Shown here: in pieces, positions 32,889-46,817 of the stretch
How positions within the stretch are numbered: the stretch's first letter is position 1
How the letters are laid out: every line of letters begins with the position of its first letter
DNA from: Neocallimastix lanati (nom. inval.)
Taxonomy: Eukaryota; Neocallimastigomycota; Neocallimastigomycetes; Neocallimastigales; Neocallimastigaceae
Assembly: GCA_016946835.1 (NCBI GenBank)
Contig: JACVTC010000107.1
Span: 453,501-517,500, forward strand
DNA: 64,000 bases
Reading direction: 5' to 3'
Notes under the pieces: model-generated
What the model saw: only the letters and a program-made list of their open reading frames with translations
Databases searched by the model: none
Told to the model about the DNA's origin: nothing
Made by a program: the position numbers and the translations under genes

Positions 32889-33277
32889 TTTTTCTTTTTT
32901 TTTTTTTTTTTTGTTTTTTTTTTTTTGTTTTTATTGTTTTTTAATGTATTATTTTTACATATATATATCAAAATTTTATCATACAATATATACACAAAGA
33001 AAAGTCAAAGTATTTTTTGAATTTACTTGATATTTTTATATTTGTGTGAAATAAAGTATTTTAGCAATAAGATTTGTTTATTTCAAAATACGGTAAACTT
33101 TGTTTATTTTTATAATTAGTATGATATAATACAGAATTATTATATCCTATTATTTTTATGATTAATATAGTTCTTGAACTATATTCTGAAATGATTCTAT
33201 CAATAAATTTAATTTTTTAAGCTATTATTTTATAAAATTTTAAAAATAAATAAAAATTATATAATTTTTTTAAATAC
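32889..33277. other. upstream region of the chitin-binding gene
   Basis: A T run separated by G residues (32886-32940) lies directly upstream, which is a poly-A-rich leader on the coding strand. AT-rich DNA without a gene follows. No specific regulatory site is recognised. Confidence 0.4.
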
Positions 33278-33826
<549 letters not shown>

Positions 33827-34050
33827 AAAATTATTAATTTTTAAATTTAAAAAAATATAAATTTGATATATTATTTTAATTAAAAAAAATTTTTTTTTTC
33901 AAAAATTTATATCCAATTTTTATATTCAAATTATAAATAGTTTAAAGATACATTCTTCCTAAAGAGAAAGTCTTCATTCATTTTTTCTCAAAATCTTTCA
34001 AAGTTGGAAATTTTCAAATTTGGAAATTTTGAGTTTTAAATTAAAAAAAA

Positions 34051-34084
<34 letters not shown>

Positions 34085-34394
34085 AACTATATTTGGCTAA
34101 TCAACTTAAATTTGTCTATTGTTATAATAAAGATAACATCATTGTTAATTACTTCATATTATATAATTCTGGGAATTTTTTTTTTTAACAAAAAATACTA
34201 TAACCATTATATGGTAATTAATTTTTTTTTTTTGAATATTACATTTTTTTTTAAATATTACATTTTATTTTTTATTTTTTTTTTTTTTGAATATTACATT
34301 TTTTTTTTAAATATTACATTTTATTTTTTATTTTTTTTTTTTTTTGAATATTACTTTTTTTTTTGGAATATTACATTTTTTTTTCTTTTTATAA
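33827..34394. other. AT-rich DNA with GAATATTACATTTTTTTT repeats
   Basis: No gene. The block TTGAATATTACATTTTTTTT with variable T runs recurs about five times between 34230 and 34385, giving spurious Phe-rich ORFs. A TTTGGAAATTTTGAGTTTTA-type near-repeat lies at 34005-34040. Confidence 0.6.
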
Positions 34395-34486
34395 ACTGAA
34401 GACTTATTGTCTTCCCCATAGAATATGAATGTAGGTTTATCTGCCATACCAGTACGGCGTCGACGCTCGCAACCGCCCCCCTCATA

Positions 34487-34526
<40 letters not shown>

Positions 34527-34746
34527 CAGTATAGAAGCACTCTATGTGATCCTTAAGGGAAAGCCAAATCCCACTCTAAGTCACCTCCTTGCCATCCCAG
34601 AGGGTGCTGGAAACTGTAAAATCCTCTCAGACAAGAGGCTGACGTAGTGAGATTCTTAAACGTCTTTTGAAATTTAGAAAATATATACCCCCTACCTTGG
34701 TGTAATCATTTAACCCCTAACCTTTAACGTAAAACCCAGGGGGGTT
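34395..34746. other. GC-richer islet split by a 34-A run
   Basis: Two high-complexity blocks (34395-34489 and 34524-34746) are separated by 34 A. Landmarks are CAGTACGGCGTCGACGCTCG, CAACCGCCCCCCTC, AGGGAAAGCCAAATCCCACT and CCCAGAGGGTGCTGGAAACT. On the - strand the left block keeps about 30 codons open with a natural-looking composition (RRRRTGMADKPTFIFYGEDN). The right block reads RGFYSFQHPLGWQGGDLEW before a stop. It is probably a fragment of a retroelement or of a decayed gene; I do not recognise which. Confidence 0.45.
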
Positions 34747-34942
34747 TGAATATTACTAACTAATTAATTTATTAAAGAAAATAAATTATTAATTAAACAG
34801 CATATATAATAAGACATAAAATCAAAGAGTAATCAAACCTAATTATTGAGTTGAGTCCTAAAGAATTGTCATATCAATATCATAATTGATGGTAAACTGA
34901 AAGACCTGTCATATATATAAAAGGATGTTGAAAATCAAAATA

Positions 34943-35168
34943 GGTATCAAATCCGTATTTAAATTTTTTAATATTTAATTTTTAAATAAAAATACTTCAT
35001 CTATATAAAGATATAGTCAACACAAAAAATGTGTAATGAGTAACAATAAAACAAAAAAGGTATCAAATCCTTATTTAAATTTTTTAATATTTAATTTTTA
35101 AATAAAAATACTTAATCTATATAAAGATATAGTCAACACAAAAAATGTGTAATGAGTAACAATAAAAA
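34943..35168. repeat. 116-bp tandem duplication
   Basis: GGTATCAAATCC(G/T)TATTTA starts at 34943 and again at 35059. Each copy continues through ATATAAAGATATAGTCAACA to AATGTGTAATGAGTAACAAT. Only a few substitutions separate the copies (for example TTCATC versus TTAATC). Confidence 0.9.
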
Positions 35169-35904
35169 AAAAAAATAAAACAAATAAAAAAAGAAATAAA
35201 AAAATAAAAAAAATAAAAAAAATTTAACAAAAATGATATATTTCAACAATATATTCATATAATACATATAAATTTGTCTAATTTATTGTTTATAACACTT
35301 TAATATCATCATAATATTACTGAACTTATTAGATTAAATTTTAAATAGTTATTAATCATAATATTGTTGAATTTTATAATGATCTTTAAACAAGAAATTC
35401 CATATCAGGATCTAAATATAATAATAAAAGAAGAATTTTATGATAGAAAACTATTAACTAATTTGTCATAGGAATAGTGACAGATCTAAATTCCCTATAC
35501 CGTGAAAATATGTAAACTAACAACCCAATGTAAGAAATCTCCCTATCGGATATAAGCACCCTTAAAAGTGTAAGAGAGTATAAAATTTTTAGATTCTTAA
35601 TTATATCAACTTTATTATTATAATTATTAAAGAACAAGAGTATTACTTGAGCAATAGGTTTATTATTGGAATGATAAAGGTACACAGTAATTTCTTAACT
35701 ATTTTTTTTATCAAGTGACAAGATATAGCTGAAGTAATTTAATAATATAGTGATATTCAATATTAAAATATTATATATTTCATATTAGTTTATCTTTTTT
35801 TTTTTTTTTTTTTTTTTTTTTTGATCATTACAAGAATAATATCAGTAAATTTTAATATCTTTTATTTAATTTATTTATAATCATTTCAATAATGTTTATG
35901 AATT
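35169..35904. other. AT-rich DNA, no supported gene
   Basis: A 75-codon - strand ORF (35458-35685) has mixed composition but shows no signal, motif or homology that I recognise, so I do not call it a gene. The stretch ends in a long T run (about 35793-35822). Confidence 0.5.
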
Positions 35905-36165
35905 ATAAATTTAAATAATATTTTATTGATTTATTTATTATAATTTTAAATAATTTTTTATTGATTTACTTATTATAAATTTAAATAATATTTTATTGAT
36001 TTATTTATTATTTTAGTAATTAATTTTCAAACCAGAACTTTTTAAACTTTAATGTAATTTTTACATTAAATAAATATAAATTTTATTTACATTTTTAATA
36101 CACATAAAATTATAATTATACCATAATGTAAAGTATTTTGACTTATTAACTTTATTAATGAATAA
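35905..36165. repeat. dispersed repeat, copy 2
   Basis: Related to 30605-30855 in the same orientation. Internally it has three near-copies of AAATAATATTTTATTGATTTA at the left end. The shared right end is CATAATGTAAAGTATTTT-GACT followed by TATTAACTTTATTAAT and an (AAT)n tract. Confidence 0.7.
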
Positions 36166-36389
36166 TAATAATAATAATAATAAATAATAATAATAATAAT
36201 AAATAATAATAATAATAATAAATAATAATAATAATAATAATAATAATTAAATGGTAATAATTTTTTTTTTTTATTTTATCCTATATATTATTTAATTATT
36301 AGATATAATTTAGTGGGAATAATTTTTAATATAAATAATAATTAATAGTTAAATAATTTATATTATAAGTAATCATAATGATTTAATAA

Positions 36390-36870
36390 TTAATAATAAA
36401 AATGATTATTTGGTTTATTATTAATATCATTTACTTTACATAGAATTAATAAATAGAATAATTAATAATAAAAATAATTTTTATTAATATTCTCTTGATT
36501 TGAAAAAATATTACCAATTAATAAAAATGTTATAATTAATAATGATTAATAATAATTAATAACAATTAATAATAATTAATAACAATTAATAATAATTAAT
36601 AATAATTAATAATAACTAATAATAATTAATAATTAAATAATATATAAATAACAATAATAATGATTCTTTTTTTTTTTTTTCAAATGATATCTTAATACTT
36701 TACATAGAGTTAATAAATAAGGTAACTAATAATATAAATAATTATTATTGATATACTCTCCATTAAAATAATATTAATAATCTCTTAATTTGAAATTATA
36801 TCACCAATTAATAAAAAATGGATAATAAATAATAATGATTAATAATAATTAATTATTAAATAATATACAA
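36390..36870. repeat. diverged tandem pair of about 290-bp period
   Basis: About 36427-36600 and 36695-36860 share TACTTTACATAGA-TTAATAAATA, then TTTGA-A-TAT-ACCAATTAATAAAAA, then AATAATGATTAATAATAATTAAT. The match is approximate and the sequence very AT-rich. Confidence 0.5.
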
Positions 36871-37066
36871 TAAAAATAAAAATTACTTTTAATATGTTCT
36901 ATAAATATAATAAATCATATTACTTAATGTAAATGTAAATAATTAATATAAAAAAAAATTTAAAAAAAAAAAATAATAATAAAAAATAAAAAAATAAAAA
37001 AATAAAAATAAAAAAATAAAAATAAAAATATTAAAAAAAATATATATATAAAAAAGAATGTACTGT

Positions 37067-37101
<35 letters not shown>

Positions 37102-37222
37102 TATTTCTATTAGTAAGTAATGCCATGTGTTTTTTTTTTTTGTTTTGTTTTGTTTTGTTTTTAATTATTTTTAATTCTTATATATGAAACAAATAAAATT
37201 AAAATTTAAAATTTAAATAAAA

Positions 37223-37261
<39 letters not shown>

Positions 37262-37456
37262 CCTAATAATAATAATAATAATAGGATTATCAATAGCATC
37301 TTTTTATTTTTAATTATTTTATCTTATTTTTAATTATAAATTATTATTTATTATAATTATTTTTCTAATGTTTTTTTTTTTTTTTTTTTTTTTTTTTGTT
37401 ACTTGTTACTTGTTACCTGTTACCTGTTACTTGGTACTAGTCCTACGTTTCAAAAA

Positions 37457-37494
<38 letters not shown>

Positions 37495-37769
37495 GTATAT
37501 TTTAATATTATATATAATGAAAATAATTATTTAAATTTTGGCATTTTCAAAGTTCTGACATTTTAATTTTTTATGGTTTCTATTGTTACAACTATTGTTC
37601 AACAAAAATAAATAAATAAATATAAAAATATATTATATAAAACAAAAAAAAAAAAAATAAAAAAAAAAAAAAAAGAATTCATTTCTCTATTTAATTATTC
37701 CATTATCTACAAAATATATATTTAGTGTATATTTTTTTTTAAATATTATTTATTCATTTATTCATTTAT

Positions 37770-38080
37770 TTATTACTATTTATTATTTATTATTTATTTT
37801 TCAATTATTTATTTATTTATTATTTATTTTTCAATTATTTATTATTCAGTTATTTATTTTTCAATTATTTATTATTCAGTTATTTATTATTTATTATTTT
37901 TATATTTATTATTTATTATTTATTATTTATTATTTATTATTTATTATTTATTATTTATTATTTATTATTTATTATTTATTATTTATTATTTACTATTTAT
38001 TATTTATTATTTATTATTTATTATTTATTATTTATTATTTATTATTTATTATTTATTATTTAATTATTTAATTATTTAAT
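37770..38080. repeat. (ATTATTT)n heptamer satellite
   Basis: ATTATTT units with early TTTTTCAATTATTTATT variants; about 300 bp. Confidence 0.9.
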
Positions 38081-38460
38081 TATTATTTTCATTTAATAAA
38101 ATAATAGCAATATTAAAAAAAAAAAACAATGATACAGAAAATCAAATTATGAAATTGTAAATATATATGTATAATTAAAATAATATATTAAAATACATAT
38201 ATGTATATGAATATATTAATATTGTTTTAATTAAAATAGCAATAATAATGACAAAAATAATAAAAAAAAAAAAAGATAAACAGTTTCATTATGATTATTT
38301 TTTTTTTTTTTTTTTTTTTGAATTTCAAATCACTCCTATTTTTTTATTTGATTGTTTTATTTGATTTTATAATATAGAAACTTCTTTTTATTTTTCATTT
38401 TATATAATAATATTTTCTAATTGTAGTTCTTTTTATTATTACAATTATTAGAATTATTAC

Positions 38461-38493
<33 letters not shown>

Positions 38494-38854
38494 TTATGCT
38501 TTTTTTTTTTTTTTTTTTTTTTGTAAATTTAGCGATACTTTTCATACATACACACAAAAAAAAAATGGTTACATGTTTATATAAATTTGATTTAGTTTCA
38601 AATTTATATATGATAATACTTTGTTTTTAAAAATATATATATAAATATATTCATTTTTAATATTTAAATAAAAAAAGTTATTATTATCATAATTATTTAT
38701 CATTAAATTATTAAATAGGATGCAATAATAACACACATAACACACATATATATATAAATATATGTATATGTATACTTTAAAAAAAAAAAGATATAATAAT
38801 TATTAAAATAAAAAGATTATCTATACATTCAAATATTAAATAACACAAGATAAT

Positions 38855-38955
38855 TATTATTATTAATTAATATTAATATCATTTATTATTATTATTAATT
38901 AATATTAATATCATTTATTATTATTATTAATTAATATTAATATCATTTATTATTA
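38855..38955. repeat. triple repeat of a roughly 34-bp unit
   Basis: TTAATTAATATTAATATCAT followed by TTATTATTATTA occurs three times head to tail. Confidence 0.85.
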
Positions 38956-39223
38956 TTATCATTATTAATTAATAGTAACAATAATTAATTATTAATTATT
39001 AATCATTATTATTTAGTAATTTAATGTAATTTTACACAAAAAAATTAAAAAGTTTATACATACATTTTAAATATAAAGAAGATATTATTATTATTATTAC
39101 TACTATCATCATTAATTTTTAAGGATACTTTACACAAAAAAAAAAAAAACTTTTAGGATAAATATATATATATTATAAAATATATAAATCTTTAATCTAT
39201 TGAATAGTTTATTGTCATACTTG

Positions 39224-39259
<36 letters not shown>

Positions 39260-39715
39260 TAATTTATTCATTTATTGATTGTTTTAAAAATTAATTATTC
39301 ATATTAAATCATAAAATAAAATAAAATAAAATACATACATACTATGATTTAATTAATTTTCTTAATTCTATATAATGATTATTTTCAAAGTGATAATGAC
39401 TGATATAGTTTATGTTAACTTGAAATTCTAAATATCAAAAATAGTGAACTTTTTAATTCTATTATATAAATCTTTTCAATAACGTATTTTTTACGTTTTA
39501 ATGATAAATAATAGAAAAATAAAATAACAAATAATGATACATATTACAATAATAATTATAATAAATAAATAAATAAATAAAAATTTTCTATTAAATAAGT
39601 TATTAATTTTTTTATTAATCCTACCACTTTATCGTGATTTATTGGTGTTAATAATATCAAGAGATTAATAATTAAACATTAAAAATAATAATAATAGTAA
39701 TAATTGTATTAATAC

Positions 39716-39747
<32 letters not shown>

Positions 39748-39900
39748 GTAATAGTAATATTTTTTATTATTAAAAAGTACTTTTTTTTTTTTTATCATCC
39801 TATTTACCATTAAATAAAAATTCTTTTAATATACAAAATTGTAAATATGAATAATTAACAATAATAATAATGAATAATAATTTTAATGTTAAAATAATTA

Positions 39901-39975
39901 GAAAAAAAATAAAGGTGTAATAGTAATAATTTATTATTTTATTTTAACTATTACTATTACACTTTATTTTTTTTC
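39901..39975. repeat. strong inverted repeat with about 29-bp arms
   Basis: Left arm GAAAAAAAATAAAGGTGTAA plus TAGTAATAATT (39901-39931) pairs with right arm AACTATTACTATTACACTTT plus ATTTTTTTTC (about 39946-39975), with one bulge and one mismatch. The loop is about 15 nt. About 20 bp downstream lies a second structured patch, CAGCAGTCTGTTGCAGTCAG followed by TCTGCTG (39996-40022), whose CAGCAG/CTGCTG ends can pair. Together these are the most foldable non-satellite segments in this stretch. Confidence 0.75.
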
Positions 39976-41054
39976 ATTTTTTTTTTCTACTTTCAGCAGT
40001 CTGTTGCAGTCAGTCTGCTGTTGAAAAGATCCAAAAAAAAATAAAAAAATAAAAAAATAAAAAAAAAATAATCAGCGATGATAATCTTTTAAAATTTTTT
40101 TTAATATACAAATTAATAATTAAAATAAAAAATTAATTATTTAAATAAAAATTAAAAAATTAAAATAAAAAAATAAAAAAATTAAAAATTAAAAATTAAA
40201 TTAAATTTAAATTAAATTTAAATTAAATATCAAATAGAAATTGAAAATAAATTAAAAAAAAAAAAACGAAAATTAAAACAAAAACAAAAAAGAAAAAGAA
40301 AAAGAAAATATATTAAAAAAAAAATACATTAAATTAAATTATTAATTTAATTTATATTTATTTATTAAATTTATTTATTTATTTATTATTTATTTATTTA
40401 TTAAATATTATTTTTATTATTATTACTTTCTATTATTATTATAACTTTTTTTTTATTTATTATTTTTATTTCAATAATAACTTTTTTTTTATTTATTATT
40501 TTTATTTCAATAACTACAACATAATTAGTTTTTAACTCTTTTATTTTTTATTACTTACTATTTTGTTTTTAATTTTTTTATTTTTTAACCTTTTTTTTAT
40601 TTTCCACTTTCTTTATTTTTATTTTTTTATTCTTATTCTTATTTTTATTGTTAATCTCTTTAAAAAAAATTTATTAATTAATAAGATTCTAACCTTTATA
40701 TCATATTTATATTATATTAGATTATATTTATATTAGATTATATTTATATTAGATTAAATTTATATAATATATTAGATTTATATTATATTTTTATTTAATA
40801 TAATAAAATATAATATAATAAATAGTTTAATCTTTTTTTTTTAAAAAATCATTTCAAACGGTCAAAAAAATTAAAGTTTATGGATTTTATTTGTAAAATA
40901 AAAAAAAATGATATTTATCCATATATAGAAATCTTTATACTAAAATAAAAACAAAAACAAAAAAAATAAAAAAAACAGAATTTTTTTTTTACTATTAAAG
41001 ATAAATAAATTTAGGTGAAACTATAAACTTTTAAAATTATTATTACACATTAAT

Positions 41055-41640
41055 AAATAAATAAATAAATACTCTTTTTATTATTTATTATGTATTATTT
41101 ATTATTTATTAATAAATACTCTTTTTATTTATTTAATTATTTATTATTTATTAATAAATACTCTTTTTATTTATTTAATTATTTATTATTTATTAATAAA
41201 TACTCTTTTTATTATTTATTATTTATTATTTATTAATAAATACTCTTTTTATTATTTATTATTTATTATTTATTATTTATTATTTATTATTTATTAATAA
41301 ATACTCTTTTTATTATTTATTATTTATTATTTATTAATAAATACTCTTTTTATTATTTATTATTTATTATTTATTAATAAATACTCTTTTTATTATTTAT
41401 TATTTATTATTTATTAATAAATACTCTTTTTATTATTTATTATTTATTATTTATTAATAAATACTCTTTTTATTATTTATTATTTATTATTTATTAATAA
41501 ATACTCTTTTTATTATTTATTATTTATTTATTATTTATTATTTATTAATAAATACTCTTTTTATTATTTATTATTTATTATTTATTATTTATTAATAAAT
41601 ACTCTTTTTATTATTTATTATTTATTATTTATTATTCAAT
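41055..41640. repeat. 40-bp higher-order satellite, 13 copies
   Basis: AATACTCTTTTTATT recurs 13 times, embedded in ATTATTT heptamers. Six consecutive copies from 41301 to 41501 are spaced exactly 40 bp apart. The unit is TACTCTTTTTATTATTTATT followed by ATTTATTATTTATTAATAAA. Flanking copies vary in heptamer number. Confidence 0.95.
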
Positions 41641-42583
41641 TATTTATTATTAATTATTAAAAATGGAATCATCTGTTTTTTAATATCAACAAAATAATAA
41701 ATTATATTAATAAATCATAAATAATAATTAAAAGTTTTTTATTATTAAAGAAAAAAAATTATTTTTTTAATTCTATACCAATTTCATTTTTTATTTCTTA
41801 TTTCTTATTAATATTTATTCTATTTCATATAATAAATATATATATTTAATATTTATATTATTCATAATGGTAAGAAGACCTTTTCCATAACAATGAAAAT
41901 TATATTTTTATTTTTATATTTTATATAATTTTTATATAATTTATATATTTTTTATATTTTTTTATTAATTTATTTTTTTTTTTTATTGATATAAAAATGG
42001 TCATTTTTAATTTTTTTTATTTATATACATTACATTATGTATATACATTTGTATACACATTTGTATATATTATAAATGTATAAATTTATATTTAACTTAT
42101 ATATTATTTATTTATAAATAGATAAAGTATTAATTGATTATTAATATATGATTAATATATGGTCATATACATAAAATTTTTATTTTTTATTTTTTTTCTA
42201 TTGATTAACCAATTAGTGAAAAAAAAAAAAAAAAAAAAAAAAAAAGATCTGGATAAACTTTATTTTTATATCAATTATATTTATTTTGTTTATTTTATAT
42301 ATATCAATTATTTTTATTTACGTTTTTTTTTGGTTAAAAATTATTATATAATATTATACAATATATAATATATAATAATAATATATATAAATTTTTGTTA
42401 TATATATTTTAAAAATATCAATAAGAATTATATATATTTATTCATTGAAAATATATATTCTTTATATTCTTTATATATTATTTTATTTTAATATATTTTA
42501 TTTAATCTTTATTTTCTTACAGATAGTATAATTTATAATTTATAATTTTCTGTTAAAAGAATTTACATTTCTAAATTAATTTT

Positions 42584-42614
<31 letters not shown>

Positions 42615-42707
42615 ATTCTATTGGATATAAACTCATTCATTTTTATTCCTTTTCTGGTTAAAAAAGATTTTTTTTTATTTTCATTTGATTTAAACTTTTT
42701 TTTATAT

Positions 42708-42756
<49 letters not shown>

Positions 42757-43794
42757 TTTATTAATTTTTATTTATTTATTTATTTTTTTGTTTCATAGTC
42801 CATAAAATTTTTATATTTAATTTTTTTTAAAGGGCGTCAAAATCTTTTTGTTTTTTATTATTAAATTTTTTATTATTAGTAAATGTGGCGTTTATTATTG
42901 ATTTGTATTGTTCTGATTTATTTTTTTTTTTATTTTTCATATTATTTAATAAATAAATAAATTTTAATTTTTTTTTATTTATTAATATTTAATAATAAAT
43001 TAATTAAGTCTTTATTAAATAATCTTTTTATATTATATAAAATTTATATATAATATTATCCATACTATACTTTATAAGATATCCATAATATCCTTAAAAA
43101 ATAATAATGAAACATAATAAATACTAAATACTAAATAATATTCTTAATATATATTATATATAATATTTTATTTCATAATCATATCATGGTAGAATTTTCT
43201 TTTTTTTTTTTTTTTATTTATCAACAAGAAATTGGAGGATCAATGTCAAATTATCAGCCATCACAGGCAATCACTTGCCCTTACTTTCAACTAAATATAA
43301 TATAAATATACATTTAGATATATATAAAAGAAAAAAAAAATTAAAAAAAGGTTTATTTATTATAATATTATTATATTCATCAAAATAAAATTATTATTAA
43401 TAAAAATATATATGCATATATCTATATATTTTGTTAAGAATAAAATAAAACATAAAATAAAAATAATAAAAATAAAAAATAAAAAATTGTCACTTATTTT
43501 TATATTATTTAAAAAAGAAGAAACAAAATGAAAAAAAAAATATATATATATATAAAAAAATGAAAAAATACCAAGCAAATAAATAAAAAAAAAAAGTTTT
43601 TAAAAATTAAATTATAATTTAAAGTTTTTTAATAATTTTTTCTTTTTGGTTTAATTTTATTTTTTCATTTTTTTTTTTTTTTGGATTTAAAATTTAAAAG
43701 AGAAAAAAAAAATTTTTTTTTTTTATATTTTATTATATTGATAAAAACGGAAGATCAAACAAATAATTATAATTATAAAAATTGTAATGTTTAA
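41641..43794. other. gene-free AT-rich DNA
   Basis: No gene. Contains (TTTA)n near 42584-42612 and 42708-42790, and a small higher-complexity patch at about 43225-43290 (ATTGGAGGATCAATGTCAAA, CACAGGCAATCACTTGCCCT) without an ORF. Confidence 0.6.
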
Positions 43795-44112
43795 ATAATA
43801 AATAATAAATAATAAATAATTAAATAATAAAAAGAATTAAAAGAGTATTTATTAATAATAAATAATAAATAATTGAATAATAAATAATTGAATAATAAAT
43901 AATTGAATAATAAATAATAAATAATAAATAATAAATAATAAATAATAAATAATAAATAATAAATGATAAAAAGAATTAAAAGAGTATTTATTAATAATAA
44001 ATAATAAATAATTGAATAAATAAATAAATAATTAAATAATTAAATAATTGAATAATAAATAATTGAATAAATAAATAAAGAAATAATTAAATAATTGAAT
44101 AATAAATAATTG
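43795..44112. repeat. (AATAAAT)n heptamer satellite, reverse orientation
   Basis: AATAAATAATAAAT repeats contain AAAAGAGTATTTATTAATAA at about 43840 and 43979. This is the reverse complement of the 41055-41640 unit. TAATTGAATAATAAATAATT variants are frequent. Confidence 0.9.
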
Positions 44113-44984
44113 ATTAAATAAATGTATGTATAGAATAGTATAGTATATAATTTATATATTAGTAATAAATACAGTAAAATAGAATAATCTATATTATTAA
44201 TAAATAGAATAGAAATTCTCTGTTATTCAATGAAATCTTTTTAATTTTTGTTCTTTCCTAAATATTTAGTTCATATTCTTATTATATCTTATTTATTCAA
44301 TTATAATTAATATATTTAAATATATTAGAGTATAATGTTAATCTATGGAAATAGAATATGGAAAACCATATGGCTTGTGTAACAAATAATGTTTTTAAAA
44401 TTTAATTTAATTTATTTTTAATTTATTTTTAATTTATTTTTTATATTTATTCAAAAAAAATTTTTATTTATTTTTTTTTTTAATTTTTTTTTCATTTAAT
44501 TATAATTATTCAAATTAAGGATTGACATAATTATTAAATATTCATTATTCATTTCTTGTTCTATTCATTTGACTTTAATTTTTTATTAAAACACTTTTTA
44601 ATATTACTATCTTTTCTTTTTTTTTTCATTTACTTTCTTCCAAACTAGTAAAAAAAAAGATAAAATAAAATTAATATTTATTAAATATTTTATATTTATT
44701 ATTTATTATTTATGTTAATTTTATTCCTTCCATGGTAATTTTTTTTATAAAAAAAAATTATTCATTTGGTTTTTATTTATAAGGATGACTTTAAATGTAT
44801 TTTACTGTGTTTTTTTTTTTTTTTCTTTTAATAATTAAGAAAAAATAACTATAAATTCAAACTATTATTATTCATTAATAATATTAATATGATTTACTTT
44901 ATAAATAGTTTTATGCATATTCTTTAATTTATTAATGATACCTTTAATTATTTATATATAAAATTGTTTTATTTATGTTTTTAA

Positions 44985-45019
<35 letters not shown>

Positions 45020-45330
45020 AAAAAAGGATAAAAATGATTTAATTATATTATTTTAAACAAATTTTAATTTTCCTTTAATTTTGCTTTCAATTGGTAGGCA
45101 TTCTTTCATTATTATTGTTTGTTTAAATTTTATTAATTAATAATTAAATATAGTATATTTTTAATATCATTTGTTATTTGTTAATATCTAGATGAACAAA
45201 TGGACTTATACATATTAAAATTCATAATGTAAAAGGAAAAAAAAAAAACCAATAATATTATTAATACTATGAATAAGTATTATTAATATGCTTAATAAAA
45301 ATAAAAGATTGTGTTAATAATAACAATACT

Positions 45331-45368
<38 letters not shown>

Positions 45369-46781
45369 ATGATTTTTTTTATCATTATTTAATTATTCTA
45401 TTAGCTTTTATTGAGATATTTAATGATTATTAGTATAAACGACTTTTTTTATATTATTAGTTAATGTATAATTTAATTATTATATAGCTTCATTGAGATA
45501 ACTAATAAAGTATTGTCACACATAAACAATTTATTAATGACGTAGAATTTATAAACTATTTTTAATTTTTATGCTTAATAATAATAATAAAATAATTATA
45601 ATCCTATGACTTTCTTTTTTTTTTTTTTATTTTTTTTTTCTTTTAATACTTTTATTTTCATTTTGTATTTCATTTTCATTTTCATTTTCATTTTCATTTT
45701 TATTTCTTTATATTTCTTTTTATTTCTTTTTATTTTTATATATTTTTTTTATTTTTATATATTTTTTTTATATTTATTTTTTTTTTTAATTCTCATTTAA
45801 CCTTTTATATTAAATTTTATATAAAAATCGTTTATGGGTTAGATCTTACTCAATTATAAATTTACATAAAGTTAACCTATTCTTTTTGTCTTTTGTATAT
45901 TATATATTATATATTATTAATATATTATTTATTAATAAATTCTCTTTTGTATTATTTATTAAATACTTTTTATTATTTATTATTTAATATTTATTAATAA
46001 ATCCATCTTTTTTATTATTTAATATTTAATATTTAATATATTAATTATTATATATAAAATATTTATTTTTAAAGTTTATTTATGGTGATACAATTTAGCC
46101 CAAAAATAATTTATCAACTATTTAATATAGTAATTCTATTTATAATATATTATTTTATATGGTTCTATATTTAAAATATATATTAAAATATATATTACAT
46201 TATAATATAAAACTATTTAATTTATTGTATTATAAAATATATTATAATAATATAGATAGTATATTAAAGTAAATAAAATAATTTTTTTCATATTAAAATT
46301 TTCATATATTAATATATATTTTCAATTTATAATAATATTTTATAGAAAATTTTTATTTAATTTTTTGACTACATTCATTCATTATATATTATCTATTTAT
46401 TATCAAATTATTTATTTTATATTTATTTATCTATTTATATATCCATCAATTTATTTATTATTATTTATTATATTTATTTAATATATTACCATATATTAAA
46501 TCTTTATATATAGATAGATTTAAATATATTTTTTATTATAAAATCAATTTAAACAATGGATAATCAATAGATTTTATATATACATTATTTAAATTATTAA
46601 TATATAAAATTAAAATAGTATAATATAATTAATAAATGTTATTTATTATAATTTTAATCAATTTATATAATTTATTAGGATGACTGACTTTAAATATAAT
46701 ATATTATTTCTTTATTATTTCTTTATATGAAATTTAATTTAATTTAATTTAAAATTTTTGGTTTTTTATTCCTTTTTTTAG

Positions 46782-46817
<36 letters not shown>

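Larger units (their letters stand above)
36871..41054. other. gene-free AT-rich DNA with many microsatellites
   Basis: No gene is seen. Items include A/T homopolymers, GTTTT repeats near 37140-37160, GTTACTTGTTACCTG repeats near 37398-37430, and (TA)n near 37463-37490. A heptamer array, a 34-bp triple repeat and a strong hairpin are listed separately. Confidence 0.6.

Noticed and set aside
35458-35685. 75-codon - strand ORF
   Set aside because: Mixed composition but no motif, paralogue or flanking gene structure; length expected by chance in a less AT-rich patch.
41055-41640. CRISPR-like regular spacing
   Set aside because: The units are a contiguous 40-bp satellite without unique spacers, in eukaryotic DNA.
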